A stretch of 64,000 nucleotides of DNA from DATARH01 sp963746885 (GTDB lineage Bacteria > Pseudomonadota > Alphaproteobacteria > ATCC43930 > CGMCC-115725): NCBI GenBank assembly GCA_963746885.1, contig CAVVDM010000013.1, positions 186,001 to 250,000 on the forward strand, read 5' to 3'. Positions 1 through 9,015 of the stretch are shown one piece after another. Below the pieces are notes generated by a model, which had not been told where the DNA came from, made no database searches, and worked only from the letters and a program-made list of their open reading frames with translations. Each line of letters begins with the position of its first letter. The first letter of the stretch is position 1. The position numbers were made by a program, and so were the translations under genes.

Positions 1-477
1 GGTCAATTCGACCGGCTCGCCGCGCCAGGTGCACTGGTGTCGCGCCGGGTCGAGCGCCATCTGGCCGCGCACGATGACCGGCTCGCCCTGCCCTTCCTCG
101 CGCTCGCGCGCCAGTTCGCCGCGGCGGATCAGGGCGCGGATGCGCTCGATCAGCAGGCGCTGTGAAAACGGCTTCTTGATATAGTCGTCGGCGCCCATGC
201 GCAGCCCGAGCAATTCGTCGACCTCATCGTCCTTCGAGGTCAGGAAGATCACCGGGATATGGCTCTGGCGGCGTAACTGGTTGAGCAGTTCCATGCCATC
301 CATGCGCGGCATCTTGATGTCGAGCACGGCCAGATCGACCGGCTGCGCGGTCATTCCCTTGAGCGCTTCGGCACCGTCGGCATAGCAGCGCACCGCAAAT
401 CCCTCGGCCTCGAGCGCCATCGACACCGAAGTCAGGATGTTCCGATCGTCATCGACAAGAGCAATCGTGCTGGTCAC
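1..477 (-). CDS. chvI: ChvI-like response regulator, partial (left edge)
   Basis: The window holds the first ~159 residues of an OmpR-type response regulator; the gene runs off the left edge. The receiver domain is complete: the acidic pocket VDDD near residues 8-11, phospho-acceptor Asp53 in AVLDIKMPRMDG, and the conserved Lys in DDYIKKPF. The stretches ILTSVSMALEAEG and KKPFSQRLLIERI are typical of ChvI, partner of the sensor kinase ChvG, which controls acid and envelope responses in alphaproteobacteria. The DNA-binding half is missing here. The start is GTG at 477, where the conserved N-terminus begins. ChvG would be expected further left. Family call confident; exact regulon unknown. Confidence 0.85.
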   Translation of the reverse strand, partial: MTSTIALVDDDRNILTSVSMALEAEGFAVRCYADGAEALKGMTAQPVDLAVLDIKMPRMDGMELLNQLRRQSHIPVIFLTSKDDEVDELLGLRMGADDYIKKPFSQRLLIERIRALIRRGELAREREEGQGEPVIVRGQMALDPARHQCTWRGEPVELT

Positions 478-889
478 GGATGGTCCCTCGAGGTTCCGTC
501 GCGCTGACAGCGCGGCGCTGCCTGCCACGCTATCGCGCCTGAATATGGCCGCTCGGCGGCAAACACAAAAGGTGAGAAGCCCAGTTATTCGACGCCGCAC
601 GCCGTCGCGCGACGAGGTACCCTGCTAAACAGAAGGCGGCGGATGATCCCCCGGCGACACTGGCGGGTCGAGATCTGCATTGCCGGGTTCTCGTGCAGTT
701 CCCGGTGGGGTCAAGCCAGGCGCGCTGGGATAACGGTCTGCACGCCGGGCGGGTTGCCATCGGGGATCCCGGCCACACAGCTATCACATTCCCGAAGACC
801 AGCCCCCCGCAACTGGCTATGGGCGGCCGGAACGTTTGATACTATCTCACGCTTACTATCAGCATGGCGTCCTATTCCGAGGCAGGACA
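478..889. other. Intergenic region between chvI and marR
   Basis: About 410 bases separate two divergently read genes. No convincing coding sequence is visible; the reading frames that cross it overlap each other and resemble nothing. It should hold both promoters. Two small signals stand out: a GGGTCAAGCC decamer at 708-717, identical to the unit repeated three times before coxS, and a short inverted repeat at 837-861 just before marR. Confidence 0.5.
837..861. promoter_or_regulatory. Candidate MarR operator
   Basis: The arms TGATA (837-841) and TATCA (857-861) form a 5-bp inverted repeat around 15 bases. Inside it ACTATC occurs twice (841-846 and 855-860). The element ends about 28 bases before the proposed TTG start of marR. 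MarR proteins usually repress themselves from near-palindromes overlapping the promoter, so autoregulation is inferred. Arms this short could be chance. Confidence 0.35.
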
Positions 890-1441
890 TTGGATCTCGA
901 TCGCAGTTTCGGCTTTCTCGTCAACGATGTGGCGCGCCTGTTCGGACGCCGCTTTTCGCTTAACGGCAAGCGGCTCGGGTTGACCCGGGCGCAATGCCGA
1001 ACCCTCAGCTATCTCGCCCGCAACGAGGGCATCAATCAGGCCGGTCTCGCCGACCTTCTCGAAATTCGGCCGATGACGCTGGTCCGGCAGATCGACCGCA
1101 TGGAGGATGCCGGGTGGATCGAGCGCCGCCCGGATCCGGGCGACCGGCGGGCGCGTCTGCTGTATCTGACCGCTAAGGCGCACCCGATCCTCGGCCGGAT
1201 CGGGACCGTCGCGAACGAGACCCGCGACGAGGCGCTGGCCGGGCTGGCGCCGGCGGAAACCGATCAGCTGATCGACCTGCTGCACCGCGTGCACGCCACC
1301 TTGGCCGACCGAATACCGGGGGATGGCGGCGGCGTGAGACCCAGCGCAGCGGTTCGCCGCGCGGCGCCGCCCGCGGTCATGCCGCGCCCGGTGTCCGAGG
1401 CGGCCGACGCGCCCGCTGAGGCGGCGGAGGTGGGCCGGTGA
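890..1441 (+). CDS. MarR-family transcriptional regulator
   Basis: A 183-residue winged-helix regulator. The recognition region (INQAGLADLLEIRPMTLVRQIDRMEDAGWIERRPDPGDRRARLLYLT) is a textbook MarR helix-turn-helix followed by the wing, with the DxRxR-like wing signature. I place the start at TTG 890 after GGCAGGAC; an in-frame TTG at 836 would put coding sequence over the inverted repeat at 837-861 and adds residues unlike the family. The last codons overlap the emrA start (GTGA), so marR, emrA and emrB form one operon. It probably represses the pump and is relieved by a lipophilic or aromatic ligand. The C-terminal ~45 residues are a low-complexity Ala/Pro tail. Confidence 0.85.
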   Translation: MDLDRSFGFLVNDVARLFGRRFSLNGKRLGLTRAQCRTLSYLARNEGINQAGLADLLEIRPMTLVRQIDRMEDAGWIERRPDPGDRRARLLYLTAKAHPILGRIGTVANETRDEALAGLAPAETDQLIDLLHRVHATLADRIPGDGGGVRPSAAVRRAAPPAVMPRPVSEAADAPAEAAEVGR

Positions 1442-2613
1442 CAACCTCGACCGAGACCGAAGACAACGCGCCGGCCCGCGGTTTTCGCCGGGTGTTCGGC
1501 GACCGCGGCGCGCCCATTGCCACCCGCCCGGCACGCTCGCTGCGCCAGCGCGTGCGCCTGCCGCTGATGCTGGCCGGGCCGATCGTCGTCGTGCTGGCCG
1601 GCGGCTGGTGGTACCTGACGAGCGGACGCTACGTTTCGACCGACGACGCCTATGTCCAGGCGGCGCGCACGATGATCAGCGCCGACATTTCCGGCCGGGT
1701 GGTCGCGGTCGCGGTGCATGACAACGAGCGTGTCGCGAAGGGCCAGCTGTTGTTCCGGCTCGACGACCGGCCGTTCCGCATCGCCGTCGAGGAGGCCAAG
1801 GCGCAGCTCGCCGCCGCACGGCTCCAGGTCGAGGCGATGAAGGCGACCTACCGCCAGAAGGTCGCCGACCTCAAGGGGACGCAAGACACGCTCGCCTATC
1901 AGCAGCGCGAATACGATCGGCAGCGTCAGCTGGCAGCAGCAGGCGTGGCAGCGCGATCGACCTTCGACCAGGTGCAGAACGCGCTGCAGATGGCGCGCCA
2001 GAAGAGGGAGTCGGCGGAGGGCGAACTGGCGAACATGCTGGCCCAGGTCGGCGGCAACCCCGACATTCCGATCGCCCAGCATCCGTCGGTGCAGCGCGCC
2101 CAGGCGATGCTCGACAAGGCCGAGCTCGACCTGTCGCACACGATGATCAAGGCGGCCCAGCCCGGCATTGTGACGAAGGTAGACCAGCTGCAGGTCGGCT
2201 CCTATGTGACCGCCTCCACCCCGGTCTTTTCGATGATCTCGAAGGCCGTCTGGATCGAGGCGAACTTCAAGGAGACCGAGCTGACCTATATGCATCCGGG
2301 CCAGACCGCGACGGTCGAGATCGACACCTATCCCGACATCGTGTTCAAAGCCAAGGTGCAAAGCTTGAGCCCCGGCACCGGGCTCACCTTCTCGCTGCTG
2401 CCGCCTGAAAACGCCACCGGCAACTGGGTCAAGGTGGTGCAGCGCCTGCCGGTGCGCTTGACGCTCGAAAATCCCAGGGACAGGCTGCTGCACGCCGGTC
2501 TGAGCGCCAATGTCGAGGTTGACACGCATTACCGCCGGCCCTGGCTGGTGTGGCTCGACCGGGTGACCGGCCATCTGTCTGGCGGCGCGGAGGCGCGTGA
2601 GGCGCATCGGTGA
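1438..2613 (+). CDS. emrA: EmrA-like periplasmic adaptor of an MFS efflux pump
   Basis: A 391-residue HlyD/EmrA membrane-fusion protein. One membrane segment lies near residues 40-60 (LMLAGPIVVVLAGGWWYL), followed by the biotinyl-lipoyl half motif (STDDAYVQAARTMISADISG), a coiled-coil hairpin of ~100 residues rich in Gln, Ala and Arg, the second lipoyl half, and a beta-barrel domain (VWIEANFKETELTYMHPGQ). It would link the inner-membrane EmrB to an outer-membrane TolC-type channel, which is not encoded nearby. The GTG start overlaps the marR stop and its own stop overlaps the emrB start, indicating translational coupling. Confidence 0.9.
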   Translation: MTTSTETEDNAPARGFRRVFGDRGAPIATRPARSLRQRVRLPLMLAGPIVVVLAGGWWYLTSGRYVSTDDAYVQAARTMISADISGRVVAVAVHDNERVAKGQLLFRLDDRPFRIAVEEAKAQLAAARLQVEAMKATYRQKVADLKGTQDTLAYQQREYDRQRQLAAAGVAARSTFDQVQNALQMARQKRESAEGELANMLAQVGGNPDIPIAQHPSVQRAQAMLDKAELDLSHTMIKAAQPGIVTKVDQLQVGSYVTASTPVFSMISKAVWIEANFKETELTYMHPGQTATVEIDTYPDIVFKAKVQSLSPGTGLTFSLLPPENATGNWVKVVQRLPVRLTLENPRDRLLHAGLSANVEVDTHYRRPWLVWLDRVTGHLSGGAEAREAHR

Positions 2614-4157
2614 TCGGAGAGCCGCCCCGCAGCGCCCCTCCTCTCCCTCTCAATCGCGTCGCCATCACGATCTCGATCATGATGGCGACGTTCATGCAGG
2701 GCGTCGACACGACGATCACCAATGTCGCGCTGCCGCATATGCAGGGCGCGCTCTCGGCCTCGCAGGACCAGATCGCCTGGGTGGTGACCTCGTACATCGT
2801 CGCCGCCGCGATCATGACGCCGCTGACCGGCTGGCTTGCGGGCCGGTTCGGCATCAAATACGTGTTCCTGATCTCGGTTGTCGGCTTCACGCTGGCGTCG
2901 GCCCTGTGCGGCGCCGCGACGAGCCTCGTCCAGCTGGTGCTGTTCCGCCTGCTGCAAGGCGTGTGCGGCGCGGCCCTGGTGCCGCTGTCGCAGGCGGTGC
3001 TGTTTCAGATCAACCCGCCCGAGCGGCACGCGCAGGCGATGGCGGTGTGGGGCATGGGGGTGATCCTCGGGCCGATCATCGGCCCGGCGCTCGGCGGCTA
3101 CCTGACCGACTATTACAGCTGGCGCTCGGTGTTCTACATCAACCTGCCGGTCGGCATTCTCGCCGGCATCGGCATCTTCATCTTTATCCGTGAGACCCGG
3201 CACGGCCATCGCGACAGCTTCGATTTTTTCGGCTTCGCCAGCCTCAGCATCGCGATCGGCGCCTTGCAGATGCTGCTCGATCGCGGCGAGCTGAAGGACT
3301 GGTTCGGCTCGGTCGAGATCTGGATCGAAGCGACGGTCGCGGCGCTCGCCATCTACCTGTTCATCGTGCACACCGTAACCGCAACGTTCCGGTCATTCCT
3401 GAACCGCGAACTCTTGACGGACACCAATTGCGTCGTCGGCACGCTACTGATGTTCCTGATCGGCATCCCGCTCTATGGAACGATGACGCTATTGCCGCTG
3501 ATGCTGCAGAACCTGATGGCCTATCCGGTGGTGACCACCGGGCTGGTGACGGCGCCGCGCGGTATCGGCACGATGATCGCGATGATCCTGGTGGCACGCA
3601 TCGCCGGCCGCATCGACATCCGACTGATCATCGTTGCCGGGCTATTGCTGACCGGGGCGGCGCTGTGGCAGATGACCGGCTTCTCGCTGCACATGGGGAT
3701 GGGCCCCGTCATCGTGTCGGGATTGCTGCAGGGGTTCGGCCTGGGCTTCGTCTTCACGCCGCTCAGCACGGTCACCTTCTCGACCTTGCCACAGCGCATC
3801 CTGACGCAGGGCACCGCGATCTTCAGCCTGATGCGCAACATCGGCGGCAGCATCGGCATCTCGATCGTGGTGGCGCTGCTGGCGGAAAACACCCAGACCG
3901 TACATTCGCGGCTGGTCGAGGGCTTGCGGCCCGACAATCCGCTGGCCCGCGCTCCCTGGCTGGCGACGCCGTTCAGCCTCACCACCAATTCCGGCATCGC
4001 CGCGCTCAATGCCGAGGTCACGCGGCAGGCGCAGATGGTCGCCTATATCGACGACTTCAAGATGATGATGATCATCGTGCTGATGGCGCTGCCGCTCTTG
4101 CTGCTGCTGCGCAAGCCGCCGGCGCGGCGCCCAGGCGTGGCGGTCCCCGCCGATTAA
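2610..4157 (+). CDS. emrB: EmrB-like drug:H+ antiporter (MFS, DHA2 family)
   Basis: A 515-residue DHA2-type transporter with about 14 hydrophobic segments. Visible family motifs are MQGVDTTITNVALPHMQG in the first helix, LAGRFGIKYVFL in loop 2-3 (motif A) and GVILGPIIGPALGGYLTDYYSWRSVFYINLPVG (antiporter motif C, followed by the DHA2 signature). It exports hydrophobic toxic compounds using the proton gradient with EmrA. GTG start overlapping the emrA stop. Its end overlaps the 3' end of the oppositely read HAD gene by 4 bases. The exported compound cannot be told from sequence. Confidence 0.92.
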   Translation: MIGEPPRSAPPLPLNRVAITISIMMATFMQGVDTTITNVALPHMQGALSASQDQIAWVVTSYIVAAAIMTPLTGWLAGRFGIKYVFLISVVGFTLASALCGAATSLVQLVLFRLLQGVCGAALVPLSQAVLFQINPPERHAQAMAVWGMGVILGPIIGPALGGYLTDYYSWRSVFYINLPVGILAGIGIFIFIRETRHGHRDSFDFFGFASLSIAIGALQMLLDRGELKDWFGSVEIWIEATVAALAIYLFIVHTVTATFRSFLNRELLTDTNCVVGTLLMFLIGIPLYGTMTLLPLMLQNLMAYPVVTTGLVTAPRGIGTMIAMILVARIAGRIDIRLIIVAGLLLTGAALWQMTGFSLHMGMGPVIVSGLLQGFGLGFVFTPLSTVTFSTLPQRILTQGTAIFSLMRNIGGSIGISIVVALLAENTQTVHSRLVEGLRPDNPLARAPWLATPFSLTTNSGIAALNAEVTRQAQMVAYIDDFKMMMIIVLMALPLLLLLRKPPARRPGVAVPAD

Positions 4158-4801
4158 AGCAGGATGCCCGTCAGGGAATGCAGCGTCCGTTCGTGCCAGC
4201 GCGGCGGCGGCGCCTCGGGCGGCATCGCCATGCCGATCCGGTCGTGCCAGAACACCGGCAGGCCGACCGCGGCGGCGCCGAACAGATCGTAGGCCGAGCC
4301 GGCGACGAACAGGCAATCCTCTGCCGCGACGCCCAGTTCATCGAGCGCCAGCCGATAGGGCCGCGGGTCCGGCTTGTAGAAGCCGGCCCGTTCGGCGGTG
4401 ACGATCGTCGCGAACGCGCTGCCGGTGCACGCAGCCGCGACCCGGCCCAGCGCTTCCGAGCAGTTGGTGACGATGCCGAGCGGGACGGCGCCGCGCAGCG
4501 CCGCGAGCACCGCGGGAACCTCCGGCCACGGCGCGAGCTCGGCATAGCGCGCCGCCAGATGGTCGGCGAGATCGCCCGGCAGCCCGACCTCGACAGCAGC
4601 CTCGCAAACGAGATCTTCGTACCGCCGATAGCGGCCGGCGGCGTAGGTCATGCGCAGATAGGCCGACCGCCAGCGCCGCCCATCGGCGCGACTACTGTCG
4701 GCGCCACTGCCGGCGACCGCGTCCCACAATGTCCAGGAATCGATCAGCGCGGTGAGCAGGTCGAACAGCACCGCCCGCGGGCGGTGCACGGCCGCGCTCA
4801 C
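4154..4801 (-). CDS. HAD-superfamily hydrolase, haloacid-dehalogenase-like
   Basis: A 215-residue HAD protein. The nucleophile lies in AVLFDLLTAL; motif II is the Thr of IVTNCSE, motif III the Lys of FYKPDPRPY, and motif IV is FVAGSAYDLFGA. The residue two after the nucleophilic Asp is Leu, not the Asp that HAD phosphatases use for leaving-group protonation; type II 2-haloacid dehalogenases also lack it. A dehalogenase-like or altered hydrolase activity is therefore more likely than phosphatase. The GTG start at 4801 overlaps the sufT stop (ATGTGA), so it is co-translated with the suf operon, an unusual partner. Substrate unknown. Confidence 0.75.
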   Translation of the reverse strand: MSAAVHRPRAVLFDLLTALIDSWTLWDAVAGSGADSSRADGRRWRSAYLRMTYAAGRYRRYEDLVCEAAVEVGLPGDLADHLAARYAELAPWPEVPAVLAALRGAVPLGIVTNCSEALGRVAAACTGSAFATIVTAERAGFYKPDPRPYRLALDELGVAAEDCLFVAGSAYDLFGAAAVGLPVFWHDRIGMAMPPEAPPPRWHERTLHSLTGILL

Positions 4802-5202
4802 ATCAGCCCGAGTTCGAGCTTCGCTTCCTCGCTCATGCGGTCGCGGTCCCACGGCGGCGACCACACCAGCTTGACCCGCACCTCGTTGACGCCGGCGACC
4901 GTGCGGGCCGCGGCCTCGACCTCGCCCGGCATGCTCTGCGCCACCGGACAGGCCGGCGTCGTCAGCGTCATCTCGACATAGACGATGCCGCCCCGCTTGA
5001 CGACAAGCTCGTAGATCAGCCCGAGCTCGACGATGTTGACCGGGATCTCGGGGTCGCGCACGGTCCTCAGCGCCTCGAGCACCGGCTCGACGAGCGCCGG
5101 ATCGTCCTCGCCCTCGGGCCGTTCGACCGCGTCGGTTTCCAGCGGCGGCTCCGGCGTGAAGTCGAAATAGTCGCGCTCGTATTCCTGTTCCTGCGGCGCC
5201 AT
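4798..5202 (-). CDS. sufT: SufT-type Fe-S assembly factor (DUF59)
   Basis: A 134-residue protein with a DUF59/MIP18 domain: VLEALRTVRDPEIPVNIVELGLIYEL, then MTLTTPACPVAQSMPGEV with the conserved Cys, and KLVWSPPWDRDRMSEEAKLELGLM at the end. SufT helps mature Fe-S proteins, especially when Fe-S demand is high. The start is ATG 5202, giving the usual family N-terminus (MAPQEQEYERDYFDF); the frame is open further upstream only because it runs into sufU. It follows sufU by a few bases and overlaps the downstream HAD gene. Confidence 0.88.
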   Translation of the reverse strand: MAPQEQEYERDYFDFTPEPPLETDAVERPEGEDDPALVEPVLEALRTVRDPEIPVNIVELGLIYELVVKRGGIVYVEMTLTTPACPVAQSMPGEVEAAARTVAGVNEVRVKLVWSPPWDRDRMSEEAKLELGLM

Positions 5203-5207
5203 CCCGC

Positions 5208-5675
5208 CTACTCCGTCTTGACCGTTTCGCCGGTAAGGCCCGATTTGAGCGCCGCCTCGAAGGCGTGCCACGGCAAGGTCGCGCATTTGACCCGCATCGG
5301 AAATTTTTGACACCCCCAACGGCTCGAACCGTTCCAACTCCTCTTGCAACGGTCCTTCTGGGAAAGGGTCCTCTTCTGCCAGTTACCACTGCCTGGAACC
5401 GCGCAAATAACGTCCGGGCCTCAGCAACAGTCTTTCCCATCAACACCTCGGTCATCATCGAAGATGAAGCCGTGGAGATCGCGCAGCCTCTTACCTTGAA
5501 AGCTTACATCCTCGATACGATCGCCATTTAGTTTTACAAAAACAACAACCCTATCGCCGCATAGCGGGTTATTGCCGCTTGCCCGGTGGGTCGGATATTC
5601 CATCGAGTGAAAGTTCCTAGGATGTCTCTCATGGTCCTGGATTGTCTCTTCATAGAGCGCCCGGAGATCCATCAT
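5208..5675 (-). pseudogene. sufU: SufU-type Fe-S scaffold, broken by several indels
   Basis: Three frames together encode a complete SufU/IscU-like scaffold: DLRALYEETIQDHERHPRN and NNPLCGDRVVV (first Cys) in one frame, GCAISTASSSMMTEVLMGK (second Cys) in the next, EEDPFPEGPLQEELERFEPL in a third, then FPMRVKCATLPWHAFEAAL (third Cys) and the TAG stop at 5208-5210. The breaks fit an extra base at 5489, an extra base at 5377, and single missing bases near 5320 and 5300. The stretch ~5297-5690 is visibly AT-richer than its flanks. SUF assembly needs a scaffold, so either the consensus here is wrong or the gene has decayed. The start ATGATG overlaps the sufS stop. Confidence 0.8.
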
Positions 5676-6901
5676 CGTCCAAATATCTCCTTGCAGGCCT
5701 CGATCGCCGCGGCGAGACGGTCGATGTCGGCCTCGTCATTGTAAACGCCGAACGAGGCGCGCACCGTCCCGGCAATCCCGAGCTTGTCCATCAGCGGCTG
5801 GGCGCAATGGTGCCCGACCCGCACCGCGACGTCGTGCTGGTCGAGCACGGTGCCGACATCGTGCGGGTGCACGCCGTCGAGGTTGAACGACAGGATGCTG
5901 AGCCGCCGCTGCCCGCCGCCGACCAGTTGCACGCCCGGAATGCGCGACAAGCGGTCGACGCCGTAGCCGGTCAGCGCCTCCTCGTGGTCGCGGATTGCCT
6001 CGCGCCCGATCCCCTCGATGAAGTCGATCGCCTGCGCCAGCCCGACCGCGCCGGCGATGTCCGGCGTGCCGGCCTCGAAGCGGTGCGGCGGCTCCTGAAA
6101 CTCGGTGTGCGCGTATTCGACCTGCGTGATCATGCCGCCACCGGTCTGCCAGGGCGGCATCGAGAGCAGCGCATCATAGCGCCCGTAAAGCACGCCGATG
6201 CCGGTCGGCCCATACGCCTTGTGCCCGGAAAACGCGTAGAAATCGCAGCCCAGCGCCCGCACGTCGACCGGCAGCCGCGGCACCGCCTGGCAGCCGTCCA
6301 CCAGCACCAGCGCGCCCCCCTTGGGCCCATGGGCGTGGGCCAGCTCGACGATGCGCGCCACCGGCAGGGTCGCGCCGGTCACGTTCGAGATATGGGTCAC
6401 CGCGACGAGTCGGGTACGCGGGGTCAGCAACGCCTCGAAGCGGGCCAGGTCGAATTCGCCGGTGTCGTCGGTCGGCGCCACGATCAGCCGGGCGCCGGCG
6501 CGCTCGCACGCGATCTGCCACGGCACCAGGTTCGAATGGTGCTCGACATCGCTGATCACGATCTCGTCACCGGGCTTGAGGTGGGCCGGACCCCAGCTGT
6601 GGGCGACCAGGTTGATCGCCTCGGTAGCGCCGCGCACGAACACGATCTCGCGCTCGTCGGCGGCGTTGAGGAAGGCGCGGCTCTTCTCGCGCGCCGCCTC
6701 GAACAGGTCGGTCGAGCGCGCGCTGAGCTGGTAGACGCCGCGATGCACATTGGCGTAGTCGCCGCGGTAGAATTCGGCGATGCCGTCGATGACTTGGCGC
6801 GGCTTCTGCGCGCTGGCGCCGGAATCGAGGAAGACAAGGCCCGGGTTGCGCTCGAAGATCGGGAACTCGCGGCGTACTTCCCGGGGGTTGAGCCGGGTCA
6901 T
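5672..6901 (-). CDS. sufS: Cysteine desulfurase SufS
   Basis: A 409-residue group II cysteine desulfurase (PLP, class V aminotransferase fold). It removes sulfur from L-cysteine and hands it as persulfide to the SUF scaffold. Visible features: HHSN near residue 121 (PLP stacking His), PLP-binding Lys228 in FSGHKAYGPTG, the group II catalytic Cys366 in RVGHHCAQPLM, and FEAGTP near 276. Length is normal. ATG start overlapping the sufD stop (ATGA); its stop overlaps the sufU start. Confidence 0.95.
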   Translation of the reverse strand: MTRLNPREVRREFPIFERNPGLVFLDSGASAQKPRQVIDGIAEFYRGDYANVHRGVYQLSARSTDLFEAAREKSRAFLNAADEREIVFVRGATEAINLVAHSWGPAHLKPGDEIVISDVEHHSNLVPWQIACERAGARLIVAPTDDTGEFDLARFEALLTPRTRLVAVTHISNVTGATLPVARIVELAHAHGPKGGALVLVDGCQAVPRLPVDVRALGCDFYAFSGHKAYGPTGIGVLYGRYDALLSMPPWQTGGGMITQVEYAHTEFQEPPHRFEAGTPDIAGAVGLAQAIDFIEGIGREAIRDHEEALTGYGVDRLSRIPGVQLVGGGQRRLSILSFNLDGVHPHDVGTVLDQHDVAVRVGHHCAQPLMDKLGIAGTVRASFGVYNDEADIDRLAAAIEACKEIFGR

Positions 6902-8241
6902 GGGGAGCCCTCCAGCCTGCCGAGCCGTGCGGCAAGGCGGCGCAGCAGATATTCGCGAATGGCGGCGTCATCGGCGCCGTCCACCACATCGCGCAGAAAC
7001 CCCTCGATCAGCATGTGCCGCGCCTCTTCGGCCGGTATGCCGCGGGCGCGCAGGTAGAACAGCGCCGCCTCGTCGAGGTCGCCGACGCTGGCGCCGTGGG
7101 CGCATTTGACGTCGTCGGCGTAGATTTCGAGCTGCGGCTTGGTGTCGATCGCGGCGCGCCGGCCGATGATCAGGTTGCGGCTGACCTGCTGCGCATCGGT
7201 CTTCTGGGCGTGCTCGCGGACGATGATGCTGCCCTGGAAGGCGCCGTGGCCGCGTCCCGCCGCGACCCCCTTGATCAGCTCGCGCGTCTGGCCGCCGGGG
7301 GCGGCGTGGTCGATCGCGGTCACGATGTTCGCTTCATCGCTGCCGCCGACGACGAAGGCGCCGTCGAGCCGGCAATGCCCGCCCTCGCCCGCCAGCCGCA
7401 CATTCGCCTCGTGCCGCACCCGCTCCCCGCCGAGCAGCAAGGCAAACCCGGCGAGGCGCGCGTCCGCGCCCAGCGTCGCGTCAAACTGCGCGAGGTGCAC
7501 CGCTTGCGCCGCCTCCTCGACGACGACCGTGCGCGTCAGTTCGGCCCGGGCGGCAAGCCGGGCGGCGGCGACATCGTTGCGCCAGTAGCGGCCCGCGCCG
7601 GCATAGGTTTCGAGAATGCTGGCCCGGCTGCCCTCTCCCAGCATCACCAGGCTGCGCGTATGGAACGAGCCGGTAATCGCGCCCGAGCCGATATGGACGA
7701 TCTCGATCGGCATATCGAGCGCGACGCCCGGCGCGACGGCGAGGATGTAGCCGTCGCCGAAAAGCGCCGCATTGAGCGCAGCAAACGGATGCGCCACATC
7801 GCCCGGCACCTCGGCCATCACTTCGCGAAACAGGTCCTCGCGACCGGCCATCGCGGAACTTGTGCCGCCGAGCCACACCCCTTCCGGCATCTCGATCGAC
7901 GACAGTTCGCGAACGCAACGGCCGTCGACGATCACCAGCCGCGCCGCGCCGCCGGGCAGGGCCAGCCCGGCAAGCCGCTCGCGCACAGCATCGAGATTGG
8001 CGCCGGGCAGCGGCTCGGCCGGCAGCAGCGGCTGCCGCTGCAGCGGCTGGAGATCGAGGTAGCGCCAGCTCTCGCTCTTGCGGCTGGGGAAGCCAAACTC
8101 GGCGAAGCCCGTCAGGCCGCGCCGCCGGCTGCCGGCGAGCCAGGCGGGCTCGGCCCCGACCTGACGGCCAATGCCGCGCTCGAAAGCGTCGAGATAGGGC
8201 CGCGCTTCGGGCTTCACCGGGAAATCGGCAACCGCGCTCAT
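6898..8241 (-). CDS. sufD: SufD subunit of the SufBCD scaffold
   Basis: A 447-residue SufD. The N-terminal part holds the family pattern (GFPSRKSESWRYLDLQPL), and the C-terminal part the beta-helix core with ETYAGAGRYWRNDVAA and the end signature KCAHGASVGDLDEAALFYLRARGI. SufD forms a complex with SufB and the ATPase SufC on which Fe-S clusters are built. Starts with ATG six bases after the sufC stop and overlaps sufS at its end. Confidence 0.93.
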   Translation of the reverse strand: MSAVADFPVKPEARPYLDAFERGIGRQVGAEPAWLAGSRRRGLTGFAEFGFPSRKSESWRYLDLQPLQRQPLLPAEPLPGANLDAVRERLAGLALPGGAARLVIVDGRCVRELSSIEMPEGVWLGGTSSAMAGREDLFREVMAEVPGDVAHPFAALNAALFGDGYILAVAPGVALDMPIEIVHIGSGAITGSFHTRSLVMLGEGSRASILETYAGAGRYWRNDVAAARLAARAELTRTVVVEEAAQAVHLAQFDATLGADARLAGFALLLGGERVRHEANVRLAGEGGHCRLDGAFVVGGSDEANIVTAIDHAAPGGQTRELIKGVAAGRGHGAFQGSIIVREHAQKTDAQQVSRNLIIGRRAAIDTKPQLEIYADDVKCAHGASVGDLDEAALFYLRARGIPAEEARHMLIEGFLRDVVDGADDAAIREYLLRRLAARLGRLEGSP

Positions 8242-8247
8242 GGCTCT

Positions 8248-9011
<764 letters not shown>

Positions 9012-9015
<4 letters not shown>

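Noticed and set aside
1264..2607. Long leftward frame opposite marR-emrA (and similar long antisense frames across the window)
   Set aside because: High-GC DNA opens long frames opposite real genes. The products are Arg/His/Asp-rich, without family motifs, and lie exactly over well-supported genes.
4154..5458. A 434-residue fusion of sufU fragment and HAD hydrolase
   Set aside because: The upstream part is sufU and sufT sequence in the wrong frame; the HAD starts at GTG 4801 next to the sufT stop.
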